From Colletes latitarsis (lineage: Eukaryota > Arthropoda > Insecta > Hymenoptera > Colletidae): a stretch of DNA of 64,000 bases. Below are positions 1 through 8,639 of this stretch, piece by piece. The notes under the pieces were generated by a model. The model did not search any database. It saw nothing but the letters and a program-made list of their open reading frames with translations, and was not told the DNA's origin. Position 1 is the stretch's first letter. The number at the start of each line of letters is the position of its first letter. The translations under genes were made by a program, and so were the position numbers. The DNA lies in NCBI RefSeq assembly GCF_051014445.1, contig NC_135144.1, positions 992,001 to 1,056,000 of the forward strand, written 5' to 3'.

Positions 1-576
1 CGCATCTGGCTCATGATTTTGCCTTCTTCGCATACTTGTTGGCCAGATCCTGGGTTTTTTTCGTGTTTGAGTCACGTAGTAATGTGGTAACACACTGAAG
101 CAGTCAATTAAACCTGGTTTCGATCAATATTTTAGGGGATAACACCGGTTAGGTCTGGGTTAGGTCTGGGTTATGCCCGCATCTGGCTCATGATTTTGCC
201 TTCTTCGCATACTTGTTGGTCAGATCCTGGGGTTTTTTCGTGCTTGAATCACGTAGTAATGTGGTAACACACTGAAGCAGTCAATTAAACCTGGTTTCGA
301 TCAATATTTTAGAGGATAACACCGGTTAGGTCTGGGTTAGGTCTGGGATATGCGCGCATCTGGCTTATGCTTTCGCCTTTTTCGCAAACTTGTTGGCCAG
401 ATCCTGGGTTTTTTCCGTGTTTGAATCACGTAGTAATGTTGTACCACACTGAGGCAGTCAATTAAACCTGGATTCGGACAGTATTTTAGAGGATAACACG
501 GGTTAGGTCTGGGTTAGGTCTGGGTTATGCCCGCATCTGGCTCATGATTTTGCCTTCTTCGCATACTTGTTGGCCA
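1..576 (+). repeat. 177-bp satellite array 1 (right end of array)
   Basis: About 3.3 tandem monomers of roughly 177 bp; the landmark aacaccggtt recurs at 141, 318 and 495. Each monomer carries two adjacent copies of TTAGGTCTGGG followed by TTATG. The whole stretch recurs almost exactly 14,947 bp downstream, as the end of array 2. The last monomer is diverged (ggattcggacagtatt, aacacgggtt). It is cut after ...gttggcca, where unit 1 begins. Confidence 0.97.
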
Positions 577-726
577 CGTGTTGACGATAAAACTGTAAGA
601 TATAGGATGAATTAAGTTCCATGTCCCTAAAATTTTCCAAATCATAGATTTAAAAATGATTTAGATATTTAGATGATTTTAGTGTGGGTATTTATACAAG
701 TATGTAAATCTCTATTTATGCATAAC

Positions 727-1228
727 ATGTTACCCCTAAATGGGCAAGTTAATGAATTATATACATGTGAATTGTATAATAATAACCCTTTGTTCCTCAT
801 AAAAATTCATAACTGAATTGCTATCATTCTAAAAAAATCCATCCCAAAATATATTGTCAAAACTAGTAATAAATTATTTGAACAAGGTGATAACAGATTT
901 GAAATATTTAATAAAATTTAAATACCAGTAGTATTAATAAAAGATAGTATTAATACTATTTTGACACTGTTATTTGATTTTAATATTAATTATAGATACT
1001 TTGATTATTGATTTATTAAAACATAAAGTTAATGAAGTCCCAGTAGATTATAAATATTTTAAAGAGCATGAATTAGCATAGAATTTCATAAAAAATTTGA
1101 TGAGTGATAGAAGTAACTTGAATAATCTGAATTTTGTAGCTTTTACTATATCTTTGGATATGGAATCACAGATTCATTTTATTAATAAAAATAGAGATAG
1201 TACTGATGATTTACTCAGGCTCGTTAAA
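727..1228 (+). pseudogene. Degenerate coding remnant, family not recognised
   Basis: Two coding-like stretches in different frames. The first (727-921) starts at an ATG and reads 64 codons with a single in-frame TGA at 811. The second (995-1228) reads 78 codons with a single TAG at 1079, and follows a possible acceptor (ttaattatag). It ends at LVK directly before a good donor, GTAAGT at 1229. Composition is Asn/Ile/Lys-rich, as expected for AT-rich insect or viral-type coding DNA. I recognise no domain. The long near-open frames and splice-like borders suggest one or two exons of a captured gene or transposon. The alternative is chance open frames in AT-rich DNA. Confidence 0.35.
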
Positions 1229-1302
1229 GTAAGTGGGCCAAGTGGGAAGAATATTAAGATAGATGGATAGATATTGGTAAAAGTATTCTTCTTGTCCTTA
1301 TA
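1225..1302 (+). repeat. Diverged direct repeat, left member
   Basis: It begins with taaagtaagt and shares an interrupted ~80 bp similarity, same strand, with 4444-4530: taaagtaagt, caagt.ggaagaatatt, tattggtaaaa, then a cctta segment. The two members flank the inverted-repeat and transposon block between them. Both start at a GTAAGT that could be a splice donor, which suggests duplicated intron DNA. Confidence 0.6.
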
Positions 1303-1442
1303 TAGGAAATCTTTAATATTACAAATAAACTCTTTCTGTAAAATCTTGAACTTATCATTATAATTTATAGAATTAAAGTCAACGCATCTAATAATGAAAG
1401 TGAACTGAAGTATTTTATAGACTTGTCAAGAACGTTTTTTGG

Positions 1443-1557
1443 TATATTCCTAGCAAACGACCCGTTCAACGATCGGGATGAGTTATACGTAATTCGATTC
1501 GTCTAATTCAGTATATTATTTCATTAGTATATGCATTTCATTATCTGCGGAAATTCG
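1443..1557 (+). repeat. Inverted repeat, left arm (~115 bp)
   Basis: This segment runs from tatattcctagc to gcggaaattcg and is the approximate reverse complement of 4209-4322. Matching blocks are tattcctagcaaacg, cccgttca.cgatcggg, attcgattcg.ctaattcagta and atgcatttc. Similarity continues weakly outward for about 35 bp. The arms enclose the Merlin-like transposase remnant and the copia insertion, so they may be the long terminal inverted repeats of the older DNA transposon. I found no clear target duplication. Confidence 0.75.
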
Positions 1558-2169
1558 GTATTTTTACAAAGTAACTAAGTATTTTAAATATATTCTGATA
1601 GGTTCACAGGTGGAAACAAGCGACTGTCGTTACCTGTGTTCAAAATGCCAGCTAGTAAAATGCTAATTTGTTAACAATAACATTTGTTGAATGAAATTTC
1701 TGCTATTTCTGCAAATATCTCATTGAATAAATCACCATCTTTCTATTATATATACATTTACTAAATACATAATGGCTCAGGTATCCAATGAAGTTACTCT
1801 TATTGGAAATATAAAATATTGATAGTATTATATGTTAGAAAAAAGTGGTGTCTTCAATTTAATTCATGTAAGCATCAGTAATGAGATCTTGAAAATTGAC
1901 GCTGTGATTAATTTTCAAATGGCCTCTGTGCCATTATTTCTACAACAAAATGTTGATTCATCAGTCTCTATCTACTCTACCCTTCCACAATTGCTGCGCA
2001 GTATTTTTATTTAATGTTAGTTATATAATATATCACGACATTGCTCATAATTATACGTTAGCATATATGGTAATTTTAAAACAATATCTGTAACTGAGTT
2101 TGTTTTTAGAAAACCACGTTCTTTGCTTTTCAAATATCTTTATATAATGCAATGGCTTTTAAAAACTAA
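1558..2169. other. AT-rich segment without assigned gene
   Basis: It lies between the left inverted-repeat arm and the transposase 3' exons. A 60-codon open frame (1832-2014, +) is present in all four units but shows no domain I recognise; unit 3 has lost its TAA stop and reads two codons further. The segment may hold decayed 5' exons of the Merlin-like transposase, but the expected N-terminal motifs are not visible. Confidence 0.5.
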
Positions 2170-2508
2170 GGGTATAAACATCTCACCGTAAACCGTAAAT
2201 AGTTTACATTTTAAAGATCCAGAAACAGGCGCTCATACGAATAAAACAGAAACTACGTGGAAGCATAGTAAACACTTTTTGCCTGAATATTGTCGGTTAG
2301 TATTTGCAGTTCCACACGTTTTTTAATATGTTTTTCTAACATATAATACAAAATAATAAATATTATATTTTCTATTTTCAGCAAAAAAGATAATTTCATT
2401 GGGTACTTAAGCCATTACGTGGTTTATAAACCTTCCAAGCAAGGAAAGGATGATTTATTTAATCAGTTCTTAAAAGAAATTTCAGAAATTTCATTTGATG
2501 ATGATTGA
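2170..2508 (+). pseudogene. Merlin/IS1595 (ISXO2-like) transposase, 3' exons, decayed
   Basis: The exon end at 2170-2295 reads GYKHLTV, then a 7-bp tandem duplication (ccgtaaa, near 2186-2199) that shifts frame, then NSLHFKDPETGAHTN and TTWKHSK..LPEYC. This is the signature of the C-terminal part of ISXO2-like DDE transposases (HLTVNHS...F.DPETGAHTN..E..W). A phase-2 intron at 2296-2381 has GTTAGT at its 5' end and TTTTCAG at its 3' end. Splicing it continues the frame into KKDNFIGYLSHYV, the family's conserved 'YL.E.(M/V)' segment. The frame stops at TGA 2506, where units 3 and 4 have CGA, so this looks like CpG decay. The catalytic N-terminal half is missing or unrecognisable. The assignment rests on motif recall. 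Confidence 0.7.
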
Positions 2509-2836
2509 TTCTGTAAAAAATCAAAATATACCAGACTTAGATGATAATGAAATTTAATAATAAAAACAAGTTAAGCCAACGTACTGCGTGCAATAGTAAT
2601 TTACTATATATTGTAAACACTGTCAGCGGCGGGGAGACATTTTTTACTGTTGCTGCATGTACTGTCTACATACCTGGTTTTAATACTGTCCACCTGACCG
2701 ACTCGTGGAAGTTCTATGCCTAAAAAAATGATTTTTATGCATCATACAAATTCTTCTACAAATTCCCATTTGACAATGTAGAATAGATCCAATTAGATAA
2801 ATTATTTATAATTTTTAAAATGAACATAGCAACGAT
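2509..2836. other. Spacer between transposase remnant and copia deletion junction
   Basis: AT-rich. It contains a 60-codon open frame (2541-2723, +) conserved in all units with a few substitutions and no recognisable domain. The segment ends at aacgat 2836, the left edge of the 3.2 kb deletion relative to units 3 and 4. Confidence 0.5.
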
Positions 2837-2991
2837 TTAATGTTAATCATTACATTACCAATCTTTCCAGATATTAGTTTAAAACCATCACCAACTTTAA
2901 TATCAACCGGGTTTTGTAGATTTTTGGATTCATAAAAGTACTCATCTGTGTTTATTATGTGATCTGAGCAACCACTATCTAGTAGCCATTT
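2837..2991 (-). pseudogene. Copia protease fragment, truncated
   Basis: Read leftward from 2991 it begins K-W-L-L-D-S-G-C-S-D-H, with the retroviral-type aspartic protease D-S-G triad. The frame is then cut by the 3.2 kb deletion after about 50 codons. Confidence 0.85.
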
Positions 2992-3099
2992 AATATTTCT
3001 ACTTCTTCTATTTTGCTACTTTTCATTACTTCAACCTTGAATGAATTGTAATTTCTACTGTCATCTAGACTCGAATTTCCAGCCACTTTTCTATCGTGT

Positions 3100-3909
3100 C
3101 TATTTTGTATATGTTTGAAAAGGTTGCCTTTTGTAATAATTATTAAAGTTTTCTGGGCAGTAACGTTGGATGTGCCCTGACTTATTACACTGACTTAACA
3201 TACCGCTTCAGTAGTCGTTGCACTGCTATGCTGATTATCCTTTGAATTGAGATACTTGTTCTGATTGCGTTGTACGTGTCGAAACCTATGACCTCTAGGA
3301 TTTTTAGTTAAATTTGAACTAAACGTGCGAGTGTAATTTCTGCTGTACTCAAAGTAGTAACTTTTACCGTTTCTCTTTTGATACTCTAACAGTAATTTAG
3401 ATTTTACATACTCAACTGTTTTCTCCTTCGTTGGCAGTGCATCAATAATATCAACAATACGTGAGAAGTTAACGTTAATAACAGATAATTCAATTTATCC
3501 TCTTCATTCACAGTCTCACCAGTATTTTTGAGCCTATTTATATGCGTTTCAAATTCGTTAAAGAAGTCACTTGGATTTTCACCTTCTTTCATTTTTAATT
3601 CTAACAATCTTCTTTTACACAATAGCTTTACTGCACTGTTTTTAACTAGATAAATTTCGTCAAGCTTTGCAATCATATTTTTCGCAGTCGTTTCTGATAT
3701 TATTAATTCTAACTGAGTGTTTGAAATACTGTTTACGATGTAACTTTTTGCTTTAATTTCCTTTTTTATTCCAATCTTCGACTCTTATTTCAGCCGGTCT
3801 TTCATCATGTAGAATAACCTCGTTACAGTCTTTCATTTCTAAAAATAAATTTAGCCTGAATTTCCAGTTCCATAAAATATTTGTAATCGTCCTTTTTTTC
3901 ACTTGCCAT
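3100..3909 (-). pseudogene. Copia gag pseudogene
   Basis: Starts at ATG 3909 (minus strand). The longest open piece is 3404-3676. It lacks 7 bp (catgaaa, between about 3885 and 3890) that are present in units 3 and 4, so the start region reads in another frame here. Domain description is given for the copy in unit 3. Confidence 0.85.
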
Positions 3910-3992
3910 GCTTCAAACTTAGGTTATCTTCCTTTCACAAATAAATTTCTTTTCTTTACTGTTAACGAACAAACCACGGACCTCTGCTACCA

Positions 3993-4180
3993 TGTTAAAA
4001 TACTGTTTATATTATTTATTATAATGAATCTTGTTACAAAACAAACACACTTATTTTCCATTGTGAAAAGAAAACTTAAAAACTAAAAGAACATTCCTCG
4101 ACGTGTGCTTCTCTCACAAACACACACACACACTCCTAAACACTAAAGAAACTAACGAATTTTAAGTCATATTTCTAACA
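3993..4180 (-). repeat. Copia 5' LTR (188 bp)
   Basis: Bounded by TGTTA...TAACA on both strands. Identical in structure to the 5' LTR of the complete elements, with only a short CA run. Confidence 0.93.
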
Positions 4181-4208
4181 ATAACAGTAACAGTTTATAA
4201 AAAAATAA

Positions 4209-4322
4209 CGAATTTCCACAGATGCATAGAAATGCATATCAATAATGTACTGAATTAGGCGAATCGAATAATGTATGACTCACCCCGATCCGTGAACGGG
4301 CCTAGCGTTTGCTAGGAATATA
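4209..4322 (-). repeat. Inverted repeat, right arm (~115 bp)
   Basis: Approximate reverse complement of 1443-1557, starting at cgaatttcc and ending at gctaggaatata. It is separated from the copia 5' LTR by only 28 bp, so copia inserted just inside this arm. Confidence 0.75.
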
Positions 4323-4443
4323 ATGTTCCATAACTTTTCAACAAAGTCTAAAATTTTTCCCAAGGGTTTTTGAATACCTATACACTGTATAGATATCCTG
4401 TTTCCTTCAACCGAACGACATGTGTCCCTAAAAAATATATTTA

Positions 4444-4530
4444 TAAAGTAAGTCGGTCAAGTAGGAAGAATATTCAGATATTTAAGAATATGAATATATT
4501 GGTAAAAATATCCATTCCTCTTACCTTTAT
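4444..4530 (+). repeat. Diverged direct repeat, right member
   Basis: Same-strand counterpart of 1225-1302, lying outside the right inverted-repeat arm. It starts at taaagtaagtcgg. Confidence 0.6.
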
Positions 4531-4640
4531 GTCCTGTGTATTGGATAATATAGATTTACATACTTTTACCGCTGAATTCGAAATTCTGAACTAAACATAG
4601 GTACAGGACTCGTAAAAACCGTTTTTTATTCTTTTTATAG

Positions 4641-4907
4641 TTTTATCTGTTTTCCAAAAAACAACCAATTAAATTAAGTTGCAAGAATGCAAAAGCGATA
4701 AAACTTACAGAGGCATTAATAGAAAATTATAAAACAAAATGTTTACTTAAGACTTTACCTTTTGTAAAAACCGGCGATATTGACTGTGTGTGTGTAAATC
4801 GTCGTACGTTCGTGCCCGGTGCAGTAAAACACGTGCATCGATCTAGGTTACGTACGTTCCTCACGTGCCACTTTCTCAATCTATACTTTTACATAAAAAT
4901 TACTTAG
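4641..4907 (+). pseudogene. Unrecognised open segment, candidate exon
   Basis: An 88-codon frame without ATG runs from just after a tatag (possible acceptor, 4636-4640) to TAG 4905. The central part (about 4671-4790) has protein-like composition: KLSCKNAKAIKLTEALIENY, then K..LLKTLPFVKTGDID. One of two differences between unit pairs is synonymous (GCA/GCT, Ala); the other is not (CAC/CCC). I do not recognise it. It may belong to the same lost gene as 727-1228. Confidence 0.3.
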
Positions 4908-4996
4908 AAAATCACTCCTACTCCTCATTTGGACAGAATTTTTACTTTCATGATTTTAGCGAAAAGTCGTTTTCCTGCTCGGGGAACACATATGTA

Positions 4997-6373
4997 CAGG
5001 GTGTTCGGCCACCCCTGGGAAAAATTTTAATGGGGGATTCTAGATGCCAAAATACGAAAATACAGACGAAAATCAAGAATACCAATTTGTTGATAGAGGC
5101 TACGTTGAAAAGTTATTAACAATTAAACTCAAAAATTTCAAATCGTTCTGGAAAAATTGTTATCGGTTGCGGGGGTCAATTGCAATCATTTTTGGTGAAT
5201 ACACATACCTCCGAAATCTTACCCACTTTCGAGATAAAAATTCGAGAATGTGTGAAATTTTTTCGATGGAAAAGAAAAATTTCAAATCGTTTTGGAAAAA
5301 TTGTTATCGGTTGCGGGGGTTACTTACAACCATTTTGGGTGAATCGTCATACCCCCCTAATCATGCGCATTTTCGAGAAAGAAATTCAGTACGGGCGGAA
5401 CTTTAAACGTTAATAACTTTTTAATAAAGCCTCCATTAACAAATTGGTATTCTTGATTTTCGTCTTACTTTGGTCTCTAGAATCCCCTGGGAGAAATTGT
5501 AATGGGAGATTCTAGAGGTTAAAGTAGGATGAAAATCAAGAATACCAATTTGTTGATGGAGTAATACGATACTAAACAAGTTATTGACGTTTAAAGTTCC
5601 GCTCTTACTTTCGAATTTTTTTCTCGAAAATGCGCAGGATTTCGTATGTGGTATGTCTATTCACCGAAAATAATTGTAATTGACCCCCGAAACCGAAAGT
5701 AATTTTTTCAGAACGATTTGAAATTTTCTTTTTCTTTCGTCGAAAAATTTAGGCACTGTCTGTCGATTTTTCTTAAAAATTCCTTTCTGATTTTTATTCA
5801 GTTTGTAAAATAGTTGTTTAATAATACTCTTTGTGTAGGTACCCATGAGCTCTACTCGCGAAAAAAAACGTTTCATTGGAATATATTCACTATTCACTAT
5901 ATCAGTAGGAGTTGCGGGGGCTGTTTGAAAATTTGACCAGTTATATGGGATTTTTCTCACTTTACGGGGTCAAGGAACAACTTTTCCAACATCTCTACAT
6001 ATTCTCCATTAAAATATGCGTTGTGTTGCTGTTTGAAACATTAAAATCGTTCAATCCGGCTGTCGACCAAAAAAAAAAAATGCTTGTAACTGACCCCTGC
6101 AACGAAAACTAATTCTTCCAAGACGATTCGAAATTCTTTTTTACTTGAATTTTTTTTGTCGAAACTGAGTAGGATTTCGGGGGTACGATTCTAACTGACC
6201 TCCGCGACCAAAAATAATTTTTTCAGAACGATTTGAAATTTTTTTATTTAATGTTATTAATAACTACTTTTTAACGAAACCTCAGTCGAAAAATTGATAT
6301 TCTTAATTTTCGTCTTATTTTGGCTTCTAGAATCTCCCATTAAAATTTTTCCCAGGGGTGGCCAAACACCCTG
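4997..6373. mobile_element. Foldback/MITE-like element, long composite form (TIR CAGGGTGTTCGGCC)
   Basis: The left terminus CAGGGTGTTCGGCCACCCC and the right terminus GGGGTGGCCAAACACCCTG are inverted. Both are flanked by TA (4995-4996 and 6374-6375), so a TA target duplication is likely. Next to each end are gattctaga and a block containing aaaatcaagaataccaattt, again inverted. A large palindrome near 5430-5565 repeats these subterminal blocks head to head, so the element looks like two foldback copies joined. The interior is degenerate tandem repeats of about 145 bp (motifs gaacgatttgaaattt, gggggt, ttttttctcgaaa). No protein is encoded; open frames here only follow the repeats. Confidence 0.8.
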
Positions 6374-6464
6374 TATATATTAAATCAATATTAATGAAAT
6401 TACACCTTGACCGAATTCATTTCAATCCCCCCACACTAATACATATATTGTGTGTAGCCCATAA

Positions 6465-7654
6465 ATGGTTGAGAATGGAGTCACCTTTCCTATACTGGTA
6501 TTATTAGATGGTCGCAGGTCCTGCATAAATTTCAATTTACATAATTTTTGTTTTGAGTAAACTCATTTTACTTTTTTGTATATTACCTAATACAACTCAT
6601 ATTTTCCAGCCATGCGATGTAGGAATATTTAGACGATTAAAAGTTGCATGGCGAAAGGTAGTACAGGAACATAGACAAAGTACGTAGGTAGACTAAACCC
6701 ATTACGAAGGTGAATTTCGCACCAATATATATATCATACCATATATAAATTCCATGAAGAAGGAAATGCTTTTAAAGCTTGTGGTGGCCTATGACCGTTT
6801 AACTCAAATACAATTTACTAGACAAAACGTATTTCAGAAAGAAGAAAATAAATTAGAATTCATGTCGCCAGATGAAACCGACATCAATGACAGCAATATA
6901 GGTAGTTTTACATAGCATTCAAGAGCATATTCCAGATGATCTGAGAGGGGAACAATTTTCTTTTCTATATAGAAAATATTAAAATACAATCGGGACACAA
7001 CTAAGACACAACACAAGACACAACTCGCAGAGAGAAAGCACTGCTGATGTTCAACGCAGTGCAGTTCATAGTAACAGTAAAACCAATACCAGTGTAGAAG
7101 ACTAATTTAACAACGTTTCGCTAGAAGAAACTAATATATGATATACTGATCATTAATTAACTTTAATATTTCATGACAATGATGCTTTTACTTTTTTCTA
7201 ATGGGAATTGTTTTGTTTCCGATGGTACTGAAATCAAACTACATTAATTCTACAACGTTACTTTACTTATTTTCTCGTAAAGACAAAGATTCTTCAGAAT
7301 CTATTCTGGATAAACATTATCAACATTATCAAAAAATTGAAAAAACAACAAAGAAAAGAAAAGAAAAGAAAAGAAATATAGAAAGGTGTGTGCAATCAAA
7401 GTTACATCAAAGACATGGAAATAGACTCAGCTTGAAAAAATAGAAGCAATTGATAACCAGGAAAAAGAAAAACAAAGAATGAAAGAAGAACGATTAGAAA
7501 AGAAAAAAACAAGCCGAGAAATTAAAAGAAGAAAAGCTATTGAAAAAAGAAAGAAAAACAGAAAAATGAAAAGGAAAAGGAGAAAGAAAAGCAAGACGAA
7601 GAGAAGGAGAAATGTAAAACTCAAACTAAAAATAAAAATAAAGTTAAGAACGTG
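6465..7654 (+). pseudogene. pogo/Tigger-like (DDE_1) transposase remnant with basic tail
   Basis: Reading from 6465 (MVENGVTFPILVLLDG), this is the family's '(N)GVTFP..L.LDGH.SH' block. It holds the second catalytic Asp (codon 6507-6509, LLDG) but has R-R-S-C where H-x-S-H is usual. After a frameshift near 6560 comes PNTTHIFQPCDVG (6580-6621) with the third Asp (6616-6618), about 35 codons later. LKVAWRK and a degenerate FKACG segment (about 6767) follow. A Lys/Arg/Glu-rich tail, in two frames (7201-7443 and about 7430-7654), matches the basic C-termini of insect relatives. Stops and shifts make it non-functional. The first catalytic Asp and the N-terminal DNA-binding domain are absent. CENP-B derives from this superfamily. 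Confidence 0.75.
6881..7200. other. AT-rich stretch inside the transposase remnant
   Basis: Decayed sequence between the conserved pogo core and the basic tail. One short frame (about 6919-6981, I..HIPDDLRGEQF) could be transposase C-terminal sequence, but I cannot assign it firmly. Confidence 0.4.
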
Positions 7655-7678
7655 AAAAGAAAATAATAAATAATATTA

Positions 7679-8090
7679 TTGTGTTGTTTTTACAGGGTGA
7701 ATGTAGTAACTGAACCAGGTGGTTATGACTATGCAACATTTTTATTAGCATCTTTTTCAAACTCCACTTGGAACAACACTGTACGTATGTATGTATGGGA
7801 TTATCAGGAACCGTGTTTGTTCGTTAATCGGCACACTCGTATTTATTTCGTTAAACACAGTCACACCTACTACGTACTTTTCTTCAATCTTTCTCTCTTC
7901 CGTGCTGTCTTTTCTCGCTTTCTGGGTTATTCACCCATCAGCTGTTCGGCCGTACGCTCGCCGCGTGTTGACGGCTTTTTCGGCGGTAACCGTCTTCGCT
8001 CGTGCAAGCTCGTGGACAGCGAACGATTCGCTGTTCGGCCAAAAATTCGTGCGCGATTTAATAATTTTCAACTGCACGGTTCCCTACATA
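7679..8090. other. CpG-rich spacer before second foldback element
   Basis: From about 7885 the sequence turns clearly richer in CpG (gttcggccgtacgctcgccg and similar), unlike the AT-rich rest of the unit. Two overlapping plus-strand frames of 152 and 137 codons cross it and run into the foldback TIR. They have no recognisable domain and I do not call them genes. A possible splice acceptor, tttttacag, lies at 7687-7695. Confidence 0.4.
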
Positions 8091-8623
8091 CAGGGTGTTC
8101 GGCCATCCATGGGAAAAATTTTAATGGGGGATTCTAGAGGTCAAAATAAGACGAAAATCAAGAATACCAATTTGTTGATGGAGGCACTGTTAAAAAGTTA
8201 TTAATGTTTAAAGTTCCGCTCGTACTGAATTTTTTTCTCGAAAATGCGCAAGATTACGGGGGTATGTCTATACATAAAAAATGATTGTCACCGACCCTCG
8301 CAACTGAAAATAATTTTTCACAGAACGATTTGAAATCTTTCTTTTTCATCGAAAAATAAAGGCACCCGATTAGATTTTCGGTAAGGAATTTTTTTCTCGA
8401 AAGTGCGTAGGATTTCGAATATATGTCTATTCACTAAAAATGCTTGTAATTGACCTCCGCAGCCGAAAATAATCTTTCTGGAACGATTTGAAATTTTTGA
8501 ATCAAATTGTTAATAACTTTTTAACGAAGCCTCCATCAACAAATTGGTATTCTTGATTTTCGTCTTAGTTTGGCCTCTAGAATATCCTATTAAAATGTTT
8601 CACAGGGCTGGCCGAACACCCTC
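8091..8623. mobile_element. Foldback/MITE-like element, short form (533 bp)
   Basis: Same family as 4997-6373. The left TIR CAGGGTGTTCGGCC and the right TIR GGCCGAACACCCTC are flanked by TA. Subterminal inverted blocks (gattctagaggtcaaaataag on the left, its inverse on the right) enclose internal ~145 bp repeats. This copy has one internal repeat fewer than units 2-4 (about 144 bp missing). The deletion joins two copies of taggatttcg near 8410, as expected from recombination between internal repeats. The element ends 16 bp before the satellite resumes. Confidence 0.82.
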
Positions 8624-8639
8624 TATACTACTATGTTTA

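Larger units (their letters stand above)
2837..4180 (-). mobile_element. Ty1/copia retrotransposon, truncated (5' LTR, gag, part of protease)
   Basis: This is the right-hand 1,344 bp of the minus-strand element that is complete at 34907-39388. It keeps the 5' LTR (3993-4180), the primer binding site and a frameshifted gag, and ends inside the protease/linker region at 2837. Comparison with unit 3 shows that 3,208 bp (34830-38037 there) have been removed, with only a 2-bp 'at' match at the junction. The lost part includes the 3' LTR, RT/RNase H, integrase and 77 bp of flanking DNA. The right-hand target-site copy ATAAC remains at 4181-4185. Confidence 0.93.
577..8639 (+). other. Complex unit, copy 1 (8.06 kb, copia-deleted form)
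   Basis: Non-satellite segment set between two halves of one satellite monomer: satellite ...ggcca on the left, ctagatcctggg... on the right. It contains, in order, an unrecognised coding remnant, a Merlin-like transposase 3' end, a truncated copia element between the arms of an inverted repeat, two foldback elements and a pogo-like transposase remnant. Segments without an assigned element are 577-726, 1229-1442, 1558-2169, 2509-2836, 4323-4640, 4908-4996, 6881-7200 and 7655-8090. They are AT-rich, except part of the last. Private features of this copy are a ~144 bp deletion near 8410 and single-base changes such as those at 8127 and 8189. Confidence 0.95.

Noticed and set aside
5044..5406. 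120-codon frame with repeated KNFKSFWKNCYRLRG, and overlapping 77-, 84- and 99-codon frames
   Set aside because: The protein repeats mirror the ~145 bp DNA repeats of the foldback element and occur on both strands and in several frames.
7427..7624. Minus-strand frame very rich in Phe and Leu, resembling a membrane protein
   Set aside because: It is the antisense of the Lys/Arg-rich (A-rich) transposase tail; the composition is forced by the other strand.
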